Assembly (NCBI RefSeq): GCF_024300625.1
Contig: NZ_CP101322.1
Span: 757,992-821,991, forward strand
Direction of reading: 5' to 3'
Source: Halovivax gelatinilyticus
Lineage (GTDB): Archaea; Halobacteriota; Halobacteria; Halobacteriales; Natrialbaceae
Length of the DNA stretch: 64,000 bases
The notes below the pieces were generated by a model, which was not told the DNA's origin, did not search any database, and was given only the letters and a program-made list of their open reading frames with translations. Every line of letters begins with the position of its first letter. The stretch's first letter is position 1. Below, one piece after another: positions 37,683 to 45,787 of this stretch. Made by a program: the position numbers and the translations under genes.

Positions 37683-38648
37683 ATGGATTGCGATCGATGC
37701 GACGAGGAGGCGGTCATGCACGCCGCGTACTCCGGCGCCCACCTCTGTAGCGACCACCTCTTACAATCGATCGAAAAGCGCGTCAGGCGGCGAGTTCGTC
37801 GCGACGGTCTTGTCCCGAGAGAGGCGTCGCCCGAGAACCCGCAGACGTGGGTGATCGGCCTCTCTGGTGGAAAAGATAGCGTCGTTCTCACGCACATTCT
37901 TCACGAGACGTTCGCCGAGGATCCGCGGATCGAACTCGTCGGACTGACGATCCACGAGGGGATCGACGGCTACCGCGATAAGAGCCTCGACGCCTGCGTC
38001 GAACTGGCCGACTCGCTCGAGTTTCGTCACGAGGTCGTCTCTTACGCCGACGAGTTCGGCATCCGGATGGACGACGTCGTCGAAGACGATCCAGAAGGCA
38101 TGGCCGCCTGCGCCTACTGCGGCGTCTTTCGACGCGACGTGCTCTCCCGGTACGCCGAGAAACTGGATGCGGACCTGCTGTTGACCGGTCACAACCTGGA
38201 CGACGAAGCGCAAACGGCGCTGATGAATATTCTGGAAGGCGACGTCGCACAGGTCGCAAAACACTTCGACGCGAGTCTCGGTCCGATCGCTGAACGCGAA
38301 CTGAGCGACGAGTTCGTCGCCCGAGCGAAGCCGCTTCGCGACGTGCCCGAAAAAGAAGTCGCCCTCTACGCCCACCTCGCTGATCTGCCCGCCCACATCA
38401 CCGAGTGTCCACACTCCAGCGAGGCCTATCGCGGCGAGATCCAGCGCGTACTCTACGGTCTGGAGGAAAATCACCCCGGAACGCGTCACTCGATCATGGC
38501 CGGCTACGAAGAACTCGCAGGGATCGTCGCTGACCACGTTAGCGGGGCCGACGGAGCCGAGCTCACGGAGTGTCCGTCCTGCGGGTCGACCACGTCGGTC
38601 ACTGGCGATCAGTGTCGCAAGTGTACGCTGTTAGATGCGCTGGCCTGA
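37683..38648 (+). CDS. ncsA: tRNA 2-thiolation protein NcsA
   Basis: An adenylating sulfurtransferase of the TtuA/Ncs6 family that thiolates the wobble uridine of tRNAs for Lys, Glu and Gln, in archaea with a ubiquitin-like SAMP as sulfur carrier. It has 321 residues. Zinc ligands are in DCDRCDEEA and HLCSDH at the N-terminus and CPSCGSTTSVTGDQCRKC at the C-terminus. The PP-loop is IGLSGGKDSVVL. A catalytic CAYCGVFRR and LLTGHNLDDEAQT follow. The ATG at 37683 comes right after an in-frame GTG. Confidence 0.92.
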   Translation: MDCDRCDEEAVMHAAYSGAHLCSDHLLQSIEKRVRRRVRRDGLVPREASPENPQTWVIGLSGGKDSVVLTHILHETFAEDPRIELVGLTIHEGIDGYRDKSLDACVELADSLEFRHEVVSYADEFGIRMDDVVEDDPEGMAACAYCGVFRRDVLSRYAEKLDADLLLTGHNLDDEAQTALMNILEGDVAQVAKHFDASLGPIAERELSDEFVARAKPLRDVPEKEVALYAHLADLPAHITECPHSSEAYRGEIQRVLYGLEENHPGTRHSIMAGYEELAGIVADHVSGADGAELTECPSCGSTTSVTGDQCRKCTLLDALA

Positions 38649-38671
38649 TCGGCAAACCGGCTTCGATTCGC

Positions 38672-39208
38672 TCAGAGGCCGACGAAGAGCCGCCCGAGTC
38701 CGAGGACGCCGTACGCCGCTCCGAGAAGGAGTACCATGTAACACGCGTTTCCGACGCCCGAGGCGATCACGTACCCACGTTCCGGTTGCACCCCGAGTCC
38801 GGCGACGATCGGAACGACGGTTCGAACCGCCGGCAACGCCGTACAGACGGCGATACCGATCCGCCCGAATCGGTCGACCTGCCGTTCGACGAGTGCCACC
38901 CACCGGTGGCCCAGCCAGCGCCGGATGAGCCCGGGGATTCGACTCAGCACACCGATCGACAGTCGCGCGTTTCCGGGAGCCGGTCTCGTCGGCGTGATCG
39001 TCCGATAGAGCATCCACTGGCCGACCGTCGCACCGACCGCCGACGCGGCCGTCACGAGCGTGAGTGCCGGCCACGGCGGCGTGACGATGGTGACGTACCC
39101 AACGAAGAAGACGGCGGGTTGGAGAATTTTTCCGAGAACGAGTCCCTCGCCGACGAAAAAGAGGCCGAAACCGACCGCGATCGTCACCGTGAGAAGTGTC
39201 GTTTGCAT
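38672..39208 (-). CDS. DedA-like membrane protein
   Basis: A 178-residue integral membrane protein with about five hydrophobic segments. The central part resembles the DedA/SNARE-associated (VTT) domain: VERQVDRFGRIGIAVCTALPAVRTVVPIVAGLG, with the Arg and Pro typical of that re-entrant segment. DedA proteins are candidate lipid transporters or proton-dependent flippases. A T-rich TATA candidate (TTTTTTATTG, minus strand, about 39265-39275) lies well upstream. Confidence 0.75.
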   Translation of the reverse strand: MQTTLLTVTIAVGFGLFFVGEGLVLGKILQPAVFFVGYVTIVTPPWPALTLVTAASAVGATVGQWMLYRTITPTRPAPGNARLSIGVLSRIPGLIRRWLGHRWVALVERQVDRFGRIGIAVCTALPAVRTVVPIVAGLGVQPERGYVIASGVGNACYMVLLLGAAYGVLGLGRLFVGL

Positions 39209-39389
39209 TAGTTGTGAGTGCGGTGATCGGCCGAATCTATCTACGAGAAGCTACGGTGAGAGATCAATAAAAAAGAACTGGGAGTAAATCGGGACAGTCA
39301 CCCGATCGGGACGGTTAGTTGGAGAGCCCGGTCTCCCTCGATTGCACAACCGGCGAAATCAGCTGGTTCGATCGCTGGAGGTCGGTCCG

Positions 39390-40580
39390 TCAGCGGATGA
39401 CGTCGACGCCGTTGTTGCGTTCGAGTTCGTCGTGCCCACCGTCGCTGTGTGCGCCGTATCCGGAATTCGAACCGGTATCGACGTTGTTGCTCGCGTCGAA
39501 GTCGGCGTCGGTGACGCCCTCGATGCTGGCGCGGGATTTATCCGCCTGCTTCTGCGTGGTCGGGCCGAGAACCTGGGCGCTCTGTACGCCGGTCATGATG
39601 GCCATGACGCGGACCTTGCCCTTGTAGTTCTCCTGAATGCGTGCGCCCCAGATGACGTTGGCAGAGGCCTCGAGCCGCTCGGTGATGTTGTCGGCGATTC
39701 CCTCGGCCTCTTTTAACGTAAGGTCCGGACCGCCGGTGATGTGGACCAATCCGCCGGAGGCACCGCGGTAATCGACGTCTAACAGCGGGTGGTTCATCGC
39801 GTCGCGGACGACCTCTTCGGTCTTGTTCTTGTCCTGGGTCTCGCCGACGAGCATCACCGCGACGCCGCCCTGATTCATGATCGTGGACATGTCGGCGTAG
39901 TCCAGATTGATCAGGCTCGGCTGGGTGATCGTCTCCGAGATTCCCTTGACGGTTTCTGCGATGATCTGATCCATCACCGAGAACGCCTTTCCGATCGGGA
40001 GGTTCGGGACGTAATCGAGCAGTCGGTTGTTGTCGAGGACGATGATCGAGTCTGCGGTTTCGCGCAGTTTCTCCAGTCCCTCTTCGGCTTTTACCGTTCG
40101 AGCGCGTTCGACGTTAAACGGCGTCGAGACCATCCCGACGACGATCGCACCCTGTTCCTTCGCGATTTTCGCGGCGACGGGGGCCGCACCGGTACCGGTA
40201 CCGCCACCCATTCCGGCGGTGACGAAGACGAGATCGGCGTCACCGAGGACGTCTTTGATGGTGCTCTGGGCCATTTCGGTGGCGCGCTCGCCCATCTGCG
40301 GATCGCCACCGGCACCGAGCCCCTGAGTGAGCGACTTGCCGACGAGGATCTTCGTGTCGGCTTCGATCATCTTCAGGTGCTGTTTGTCCGTGTTGATCGC
40401 GATCGTATCGGCTCCCTCGACGCCGATGTTGTACAGTCGGTTGATGGTGTTGTTACCGGCGCCGCCGGCGCCGATGATGACGATCCGCGGGTCACCGAAT
40501 TCGTCATCATCCATCGAGACGTCCATGTCTCGGGCTTCGGCTTCGGCATTTTCGAGGGCGTCCTGAACGATGTCTTGCAT
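39390..40580 (-). CDS. ftsZ2: Cell division tubulin homologue FtsZ2
   Basis: A GTPase that forms the constricting division ring with FtsZ1 in haloarchaea. It has 396 residues. The tubulin signature is [13 protein letters not shown] (Gly-rich loop about 123-134). The N-terminus [15 protein letters not shown] and the sequence [23 protein letters not shown] are of the FtsZ2 rather than FtsZ1 type. The T7 loop [15 protein letters not shown] is intact. The C-terminal tail is polar and Asn/Gly-rich. It starts 2 bp after the cdrS stop, so both are on one message. Confidence 0.95.
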   Translation of the reverse strand: MQDIVQDALENAEAEARDMDVSMDDDEFGDPRIVIIGAGGAGNNTINRLYNIGVEGADTIAINTDKQHLKMIEADTKILVGKSLTQGLGAGGDPQMGERATEMAQSTIKDVLGDADLVFVTAGMGGGTGTGAAPVAAKIAKEQGAIVVGMVSTPFNVERARTVKAEEGLEKLRETADSIIVLDNNRLLDYVPNLPIGKAFSVMDQIIAETVKGISETITQPSLINLDYADMSTIMNQGGVAVMLVGETQDKNKTEEVVRDAMNHPLLDVDYRGASGGLVHITGGPDLTLKEAEGIADNITERLEASANVIWGARIQENYKGKVRVMAIMTGVQSAQVLGPTTQKQADKSRASIEGVTDADFDASNNVDTGSNSGYGAHSDGGHDELERNNGVDVIR

Positions 40581-40582
40581 CG

Positions 40583-40762
40583 TTACACCTTCGCCCAGTT
40601 TCGTTTACCGGCGCGCTCGGGGCGGCCGTCGTTCTGTTCGTTGATCATTTCACGGACGGCCGACCGGATCGCCTCGCTCCGGTTCGGAAACTCGCCCGTC
40701 TCGACCAGCTGTTCGACTTCGTCGATCTGCTGCTTCGGTATTCGCAGTGTCACACGCTCCAT
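40583..40762 (-). CDS. cdrS: Ribbon-helix-helix regulator CdrS
   Basis: A 59-residue ribbon-helix-helix protein. It begins [20 protein letters not shown], continues through [16 protein letters not shown], and ends RKNWAKV-like. This is the small division regulator CdrS, known in Halobacterium and Haloferax as the first gene of the cdrS-ftsZ2 operon and as a regulator of ftsZ2 and other division genes. The first strand (VTLRIP) contacts DNA and FPNRSEAIR is the conserved turn of the RHH fold. The stop is 2 bp before ftsZ2. Confidence 0.92.
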   Translation of the reverse strand: MERVTLRIPKQQIDEVEQLVETGEFPNRSEAIRSAVREMINEQNDGRPERAGKRNWAKV

Positions 40763-40787
40763 TGTTGTATTCCCCGTTTGGCTTCGA

Positions 40788-40954
40788 GTAAGACGCGGCG
40801 TCCCTGTCAGACGCGATCCGTCTTACACCCGTGAGCCGTCGAGATGGCCGCCGAGGGCCAAATCGGCTGTGTGTAAGACGACCGTCTTACGTGGCTGCTA
40901 CCAACAGTCTGGTAGTATATAAAAGTATCGACAGTGTGTATTTCGGCGTCTTAC
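40788..40954. promoter_or_regulatory. Five GTAAGACG boxes at the cdrS-ftsZ2 promoter
   Basis: GTAAGACG or its complement CGTCTTAC occurs at 40788-40795, 40819-40826, 40873-40880, 40883-40890 and 40947-40954. Boxes three and four form the perfect palindrome GTAAGACGACCGTCTTAC. That palindrome lies just downstream of the predicted transcription start of cdrS-ftsZ2, and the fifth box is upstream of the TATA box. The site is a strong candidate for binding by CdrL or CdrS (both RHH proteins encoded here). Confidence 0.7.
40916..40924 (-). promoter_or_regulatory. TATA box of cdrS-ftsZ2
   Basis: TATATAAAA on the plus strand (TTTTATATA on the minus strand) is the strongest TATA sequence in the locus. 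It predicts a start near 40890 and a leader of about 130 bases before cdrS. Confidence 0.6.
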
Positions 40955-41057
40955 GAAAGTCAGATTCGTGTGACAGACGGCGTCGCTATCCGGATTCAGA
41001 ACGGAGCACCAATATCGTTTCGGTCCGGACCGGTCGGTCGGCGAGTTGGAACAGGAT

Positions 41058-41624
41058 TCAGGACCGGTGAGAATCGAGCACGTCGGCAGCCGGCGTCCGA
41101 CGGCCACACGACGGACAGAACGACCAGTCCGACCACACTTCGTCTCCGCACTCACAGAACACTCGCTGCGTGGCTTTCTCCCCGCAGTTGGGACAGTAGA
41201 CGTGAGACGAGTCGACGGTCATCCCGCACTGTCCGCAGTCGCCGACGGGATTGTCAGCCGATTCCAGGTCGGCGCGCTCGGTCCGCAACTGGGACGACGG
41301 CGGTATCGTGACGCGGCGGTCTGATTCGTCGACTCGCCGTGACGGTTCGGAATCGAGTAAAATACGGACGGTGACGTCCGACGGCTCGCCGGAGCGCCGA
41401 GGTTCGAGTCGCTCGTCGAGCGCGTCGTCGATTCGATCCGCTAGCACGTCGTCGATCGACGGCTCGTCGGACTCGACACTCGACGAATCGGACGACCGAC
41501 CGGCGTCCGTCGGGTGATCGAGGTACGAGCGGAGCGCTTCGCGCATGACCTCGCTCTTCGAGACGTCGAAGGTCTCGAGTTCGTCGACGAGGTCGTCATC
41601 CGCGCGAAACGTGATTTTTCCCAT
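41058..41624 (-). CDS. cdrL: Ribbon-helix-helix zinc-ribbon regulator CdrL
   Basis: A 188-residue protein: an N-terminal ribbon-helix-helix (about 1-36, MGKITFRADDDLVDELE, VSKSEVMREALRSYL), a disordered acidic middle, and a C-terminal pair of zinc ribbons (CGQCGMTV, YCPNCG, FCECGDE, FCPSCGRR). This matches CdrL, the longer partner encoded next to cdrS in haloarchaea and reported to act on the cdrS-ftsZ2 promoter. The ATG at 41624 is 27 bp from a TATA box (41651-41660), so it is probably leaderless. It has its own promoter, separate from cdrS-ftsZ2. Confidence 0.85.
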   Translation of the reverse strand: MGKITFRADDDLVDELETFDVSKSEVMREALRSYLDHPTDAGRSSDSSSVESDEPSIDDVLADRIDDALDERLEPRRSGEPSDVTVRILLDSEPSRRVDESDRRVTIPPSSQLRTERADLESADNPVGDCGQCGMTVDSSHVYCPNCGEKATQRVFCECGDEVWSDWSFCPSCGRRTPAADVLDSHRS

Positions 41625-41650
41625 CGCTACGACAGCCATCCACACTCTCG

Positions 41651-41660
41651 TATAAATATC
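41651..41660 (-). promoter_or_regulatory. TATA box of cdrL
   Basis: The minus strand reads GATATTTATA, 27 bp upstream of the cdrL ATG. This supports a leaderless transcript and the chosen start. Confidence 0.65.
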
Positions 41661-41730
41661 ATTCCCCGATCCCGACGTGCGACGACGAATAACAACCCTT
41701 ATTTGGGAATCGACTGCTACCTTCTACTAT

Positions 41731-41804
41731 CCGCCCTTAGCTCAGCCTGGTAGAGCAGTCGACTGTAGATCGACTTGTCCCCCGTTCAAATCGGGGAGGG
41801 CGGA
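41731..41804 (+). tRNA. tRNA-Tyr (GTA)
   Basis: A 74-base tRNA, without encoded CCA and without intron. The acceptor stem is CCGCCCT / AGGGCGG with the archaeal C1-G72 pair of tRNA-Tyr. The D-arm is GCTC...GAGC, the anticodon loop CTGTAGA carries GTA, the T-arm is CCCCG-TTCAAAT-CGGGG and the discriminator is A. It is followed immediately by three tandem repeat modules that copy its 3' end. Confidence 0.97.
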
Positions 41805-42346
41805 CTGCGAGGCGCGAACGAAGTGAGCGCCTCGATATACCGAACGGCGAAGCCGTGAGTACTTTTGTTGCGAACGAAGTGAGCAGTCAAAAGTCCACAC
41901 CGACACGGTTTGAACACGGAAGTCGCACGCCCGCGCAGCCGAGCGTGAGCGAGGTGAGCAGGAACGTCTTCCACCTGTTCAAATCGGGGAGGGCGGACTT
42001 TTGGAGATCCAACTGACGAGCGAAACGAGTACTTGGATCTCCAAAAGTCGATGCCGATCCGATTTGAACACGAGAGTCGCAGCCCCGGAACGGCCGAGCG
42101 AAGCGAGGCCGCATGCCCGGAACGTCTCCCATCTGTTCAAATCGGGGAGGGCGGACTGCGAGGCGCGAACGAAGTGAGCGCCTCGATATACCGAACGGCG
42201 AAGCCGTGAGTACTTTTGCTGCGAACGAAGTGAGCAGTCAAAAGTCCACACCGACACGGTTTGAACACGGAAGTCGCACGCCCGCGCAGCCGAGCGTGAG
42301 CGAGGTGAGCAGGAACGTCTTCCATCTGTTCAAATCGGGGGCGGAC
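41805..42346 (+). repeat. Three tandem tRNA-Tyr tail modules
   Basis: The last 23 bases of the T-arm and acceptor region (41784-41806, GTTCAAATCGGGG...) recur at 41977-41999 and 42135-42157, and as a copy lacking 3 bases at 42328-42346. The spacings are 193, 158 and 193 bp. Each module has a hairpin (8-bp stem CGAGGCGC/GCGCCTCG in modules 1 and 3; 15-bp stem CTTTTGGAGATCCAA in module 2). Then follow an antisense T-arm (41907-41916, 42059-42070, 42258-42267), a hairpin-rich stretch and the conserved lead GGAACGTCTYCCAYCT before the sense copy. Modules 1 and 3 are nearly identical. Confidence 0.9.
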
Positions 42347-42744
42347 AGTATGAGTCAGACGGTCTTCCACTATCGCCGCGTCGGCCACCCGACGAAGTAC
42401 ACTCGTGACGTCCGATCCAGTTTCGGAAACTCCAGCCAGCTCAGTCCCGAACCGACAGCAGGTACGTTCGCATCTCCGTTCTCGATTCGAACTGGTCCGG
42501 TGGACCGCCTTCAGCCCTGTTTTCCGGCACCTGAGCGTGGGGCCCCTCGTGTAAGTGTTCGTGAAGCGAGAGGTGTATTCGGAAGTCGGCGTCGATCCGA
42601 GTCGCTGGAGGTGACCAGCGTCGTGGCTCCGTTCGGCGTCGAAGCCGGCAGAAGCGAAGAAAAGAAGGAAAACACAACCAATTTTTTGGAAATGGTGGAA
42701 ACAGGAGCGTCTCGGCTAAGATCCAAAGACCCGTTCGTCTCAGC
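42347..42744. other. Gap after the repeat array; no gene seen
   Basis: About 400 bp between the last tRNA-tail copy and the next gene. Open frames here have no coding character. A weak AT-rich stretch (CAATTTTTTGGAAATGG) near 42679-42695 could be the promoter of the 110-residue protein gene. I see no integrase or other cargo remnant. Confidence 0.5.
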
Positions 42745-43077
42745 ATGTCCACTGTATCGAGGGAAGCCGAATCGATCCAGGCGCAGGTAACGCGGTACCT
42801 CACCGACGCCGACCGGAACGGAGACGCCGATCGGATGGCCCAGCGAATCGCGCTGGCGCACAGTCGCGGATCGAGGGTAGTGGGATTTCGACGAGCCGGT
42901 CGAGAACTGTTCGTCTACGAAGAGCGGTCCGACGGCGCGAACAGACTCGCGATCGATGCCGTCGCTCGAGACGGTCGACTGCGTCGGACGGCGACCGTCT
43001 GGACCGGCCGCTCGCTCGAATCGTGGCTCGCGGAGAATCACCACTATCTGGAGTGGATCGCGCCGCGGTGGCGCTGA
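42745..43077 (+). CDS. Small soluble protein, unknown
   Basis: A 110-residue protein starting MSTVSREAESIQAQVTRYL. It appears to have a helical N-terminal half and a beta-rich second half (GSRVVGFRRAGRELFVYEER, RRTATVWTGRSLESWL). It has the acidic, GC3-rich style of real genes in this window. I recognise no family, and it has no membrane segment or signal peptide. It is the first gene after the tRNA-Tyr tail array, but its codon use does not look foreign. Confidence 0.55.
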   Translation: MSTVSREAESIQAQVTRYLTDADRNGDADRMAQRIALAHSRGSRVVGFRRAGRELFVYEERSDGANRLAIDAVARDGRLRRTATVWTGRSLESWLAENHHYLEWIAPRWR

Positions 43078-43161
43078 ACGAACCAGTTCGCGTCGCCCGC
43101 GGTTGCCGACCGACCAGCGCTTCGAACCAGTCGGCTCGATGGGGCCGCGGTGACTGGCTTC

Positions 43162-43392
43162 CTACAGGCGCTCGCCCACACCGTCGACGATCTCCTCGAC
43201 GTCGTACTCGTCTTCGGATTTGTCGAACAGTAGTTCGTCGTCTGCGCGGACGGTGAAGACGCCGGCGTCTCCGGTGACAAGCGAGACGGCATCGAGTTCC
43301 TGACCGAACTCTGTCAGCAACGATTCCTGGAGCGACTGGGCGCGTTCTAAGTGTCCGCACGGAACGCAGTACTGAATCTCGACTGTCGCCAT
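43162..43392 (-). CDS. Rdx/SelW-like thioredoxin-fold protein
   Basis: A 76-residue protein of the Rdx (SelT/SelW/SelH) family. It begins MATVEIQYCVPCGHLERAQ, with the redox C-x2-C motif CVPC right after the first strand. Cys replaces the selenocysteine of animal relatives. The rest (FTVRADDELLFDKSEDE, EEIVDGVGERL) fits the small thioredoxin-like fold. A redox role is likely; the partner is unknown. Confidence 0.85.
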   Translation of the reverse strand: MATVEIQYCVPCGHLERAQSLQESLLTEFGQELDAVSLVTGDAGVFTVRADDELLFDKSEDEYDVEEIVDGVGERL

Positions 43393-43626
43393 ATCGGGAG
43401 AGTCACGCTCGCGTACCGTAAACGTACGCTTTCCGGCATCACCGGGCGGGTGGAAGTCGCGTCCGAAGACTCACACGCCGTGGTCCGCCACCGGCGAATC
43501 CGTGCCAGCCTGTATGCATCGATTTCGCGGCCGGCGCGATCAGTTACCCGGCGACACGTCGTTGAGGGGGTGACCCTACCGGGTTCGACAGGTGGCACCT
43601 GCGACGGAGGTAGGTCCGGGGAAACA

Positions 43627-44412
43627 ATGGACGGCGCCCGAGTGACGAACAACGAACGCGAGGTGAGTCCGATCAATCGAACGTACACGAAGACGACGTC
43701 GGCCGAGTCCGTCGAGATCCAGACACCCGCCGTCGCGCTCGACGGTGTAAGACACGTTTACGGGAGCGCGAGCGGCCGGTTCCGGTCGGGAAGCCCCGTC
43801 GTCGCGCTCGAAGACGTCTCGCTCACGATCGGGCCGGACGAGGTGGTCGGACTCACCGGTCCGAGCGGGAGCGGAAAGTCGACGATACTGCATGCGATCG
43901 CCGGCTTGCTGGTTCCCACCGACGGGCGCGTCACACTTCACGGGACCGATCTCACGAGCTGTTCCGGTCGCGAGCGCGTACGACTCCGACGACGACACGT
44001 CGGCATCGTCTTCCAGCACTTTCATCTCCTTCCGTCACTCTCCGCTCGGGCGAACGTCGCCCTGCCGCTCGTTCAGGCCGGCGTCCCGCGAGCGCAGCGC
44101 CGGACCCGCGCTTCGGCGCTGCTAGAGCGGGTCGGTCTCACCGATCGATCGTCGCACAGACCCGGCGAACTCTCCGGCGGCGAACGGCAGCGAGTCGCGA
44201 TCGCGCGGTCGCTCGCGGCCGACCCGGACGTGATCGTCGCCGACGAGCCGACCGGCGAACTCGATTCCGAAACGAGCGAGACCGTCCTCGGATTGCTCAC
44301 CGACGTCGCGTCGGATCGAGCCGTCGTGATCGCCTCGCACGACGCGCCCACGCTCGCGGTGGCAGACCGCATCGTCACCGTTCAAGATGGACGAATCGTC
44401 GACGGAGGGTGA
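43627..44412 (+). CDS. ABC transporter ATP-binding protein (MacB/LolD type)
   Basis: ATPase subunit of the exporter encoded with the next two genes. It has 261 residues. Walker A is [16 protein letters not shown], the Q-loop [11 protein letters not shown], the ABC signature [15 protein letters not shown], Walker [16 protein letters not shown] and the switch His in VIASHDAP. The D-loop and LDSE are typical of the MacB/LolD group. The start is uncertain: ATG at 43627 gives a 35-residue extension, and a GTG at 43663 is possible. It overlaps the first permease gene by 26 bp. Confidence 0.92.
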   Translation: MDGARVTNNEREVSPINRTYTKTTSAESVEIQTPAVALDGVRHVYGSASGRFRSGSPVVALEDVSLTIGPDEVVGLTGPSGSGKSTILHAIAGLLVPTDGRVTLHGTDLTSCSGRERVRLRRRHVGIVFQHFHLLPSLSARANVALPLVQAGVPRAQRRTRASALLERVGLTDRSSHRPGELSGGERQRVAIARSLAADPDVIVADEPTGELDSETSETVLGLLTDVASDRAVVIASHDAPTLAVADRIVTVQDGRIVDGG

Positions 44413-45787
44413 CTCACGCGTGTCACCGGGTCCCGACCGAACGGACGGCGACGGCGAACCGCGATCGGTCGACGTGCCGTCGGTGACCGACGGCGTTCGT
44501 CGCGCCCGCTGGAGCGGGCTCGTCCGACTGGCGCTCGCGCGATTTCGCGGGCAGCTCACCGGCGCCACCCCGGGTCGGTCGGTGGCGATCGTCCTCGCCG
44601 TCTCGCTGACAATCGCGCTGTTGCTCGTCGTGACCGGACTGGCGCTGGCGCTCGTCGACGACGGAACGGCGAGCCAGCACGACGCGACCGTCCAGATCGA
44701 GCCCGACGACGAGCGGACGTTCGCGTCGATCGACGCCGTCGAACGACCACGGCTCGCGAACGCCAGCGCTCAATCAAGTTCCATCCGGTCTGAACCAGGT
44801 GTCGAATACGCCACACCGGTGCTCTCCGAGACGGTCGCAGCGACGGGATCGCTCCCCGAGCAGACCGAGGGGACCGTCGACGTGACCGAAATCGAATACC
44901 ACCGAATACTGGCCGTCGGAATCGAACCGGACGAGCGTGCGGAGACGGTGGCCGGGCTCCCGGTCGACGAACTCGCGCCGAGCGGAGATTCTGGCGGGAA
45001 CGACACTGACGGCGCCACTGACGAGGGCGACAGTAGTGAACCGATGGACGGTGATCCGACCGGAATCGTACTCTCGGAGAGCGCTGCCGACCGGCTCGAC
45101 GTCGCCGCCGGAGACGACGTCTACGTCTCACGCGACGGAGACCTACTCGCCCTCTCCGTGCTGGCGGTCGAACCGGGAGACGGAACGGGAGAGACGCCGG
45201 TCGCGCTCGTCCGGCTCGACGCCTTACAACTGTTCGCCGGCGCCGACGAACACGACCTGGCAGACCGGGTACTGGTGTGGGGCGACGAGGACGATGCCGT
45301 CGCCGCGTCAGAAGCGGCGTATCCGGACGCGTCGGTGCGGACGACCGGGTCGACTCACCCGCGGGCACTGTTCGGCGACGGCCTAGCGCTGGCGACGAGC
45401 CTGATCGCGCTGGTCGTCGGCGTGGTGATCTGCGGGTTGTTCGTCGCGACGACGGCTGGGATGGCCGTCGCTGAAGATCGACGCCAGATCGCGACGCTCG
45501 TGGCCGTGGGCGTTCCGGTTCGAAGCTGTTTGCTCGTCGTGACGATCGCGACGCTGGCGACGGTCCTCGTCGGGGCGCTCGTCGGACTCGCCCTCGGAAC
45601 CGCCGCGATATTCGCGGCGGACGGGCTGGCCGCGATCGGACTCACCACCGAGTCATCGCTCGTCGCGTTTCACCCGCTCGTGCTCCCCTACGGGCTCGTC
45701 GTCGCCCTGTTCGCCGGTGTACTTGCGATTTCGTATCCGCTCGCGATTACCGCGCGGACCGACGTGCTCTCGGAGGTGAATCGATGA
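44387..45787 (+). CDS. FtsX-type ABC permease 1
   Basis: A 466-residue permease with four membrane segments: one N-terminal (about 64-90) and three C-terminal (starting near 333, 380 and 430). A large extracellular domain of about 230 residues lies between them, rich in Asp, Gly and Thr. This is the FtsX/MacB layout. It overlaps the ATPase upstream by 26 bp and the second permease by 4 bp, so the three form one operon. The substrate is unknown; the layout resembles lipoprotein or peptide extraction systems. Confidence 0.87.
   Translation: MDESSTEGDSRVSPGPDRTDGDGEPRSVDVPSVTDGVRRARWSGLVRLALARFRGQLTGATPGRSVAIVLAVSLTIALLLVVTGLALALVDDGTASQHDATVQIEPDDERTFASIDAVERPRLANASAQSSSIRSEPGVEYATPVLSETVAATGSLPEQTEGTVDVTEIEYHRILAVGIEPDERAETVAGLPVDELAPSGDSGGNDTDGATDEGDSSEPMDGDPTGIVLSESAADRLDVAAGDDVYVSRDGDLLALSVLAVEPGDGTGETPVALVRLDALQLFAGADEHDLADRVLVWGDEDDAVAASEAAYPDASVRTTGSTHPRALFGDGLALATSLIALVVGVVICGLFVATTAGMAVAEDRRQIATLVAVGVPVRSCLLVVTIATLATVLVGALVGLALGTAAIFAADGLAAIGLTTESSLVAFHPLVLPYGLVVALFAGVLAISYPLAITARTDVLSEVNR

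Noticed and set aside
41805-42346. CRISPR array
   Set aside because: The repeats are few, unequal (193/158/193 bp) and identical to a tRNA end; spacers are themselves repeats and there are no cas genes.
41977-42346. Additional full tRNA-Tyr genes in the array
   Set aside because: Only the T-arm and acceptor 3' end are copied; D-arm and anticodon arm are absent.
42113-42790. 225-codon frame across the tRNA-Tyr repeat array
   Set aside because: It reads through tRNA-tail copies and hairpins. The same sequence is repeated non-coding DNA, and the protein shows no family features.
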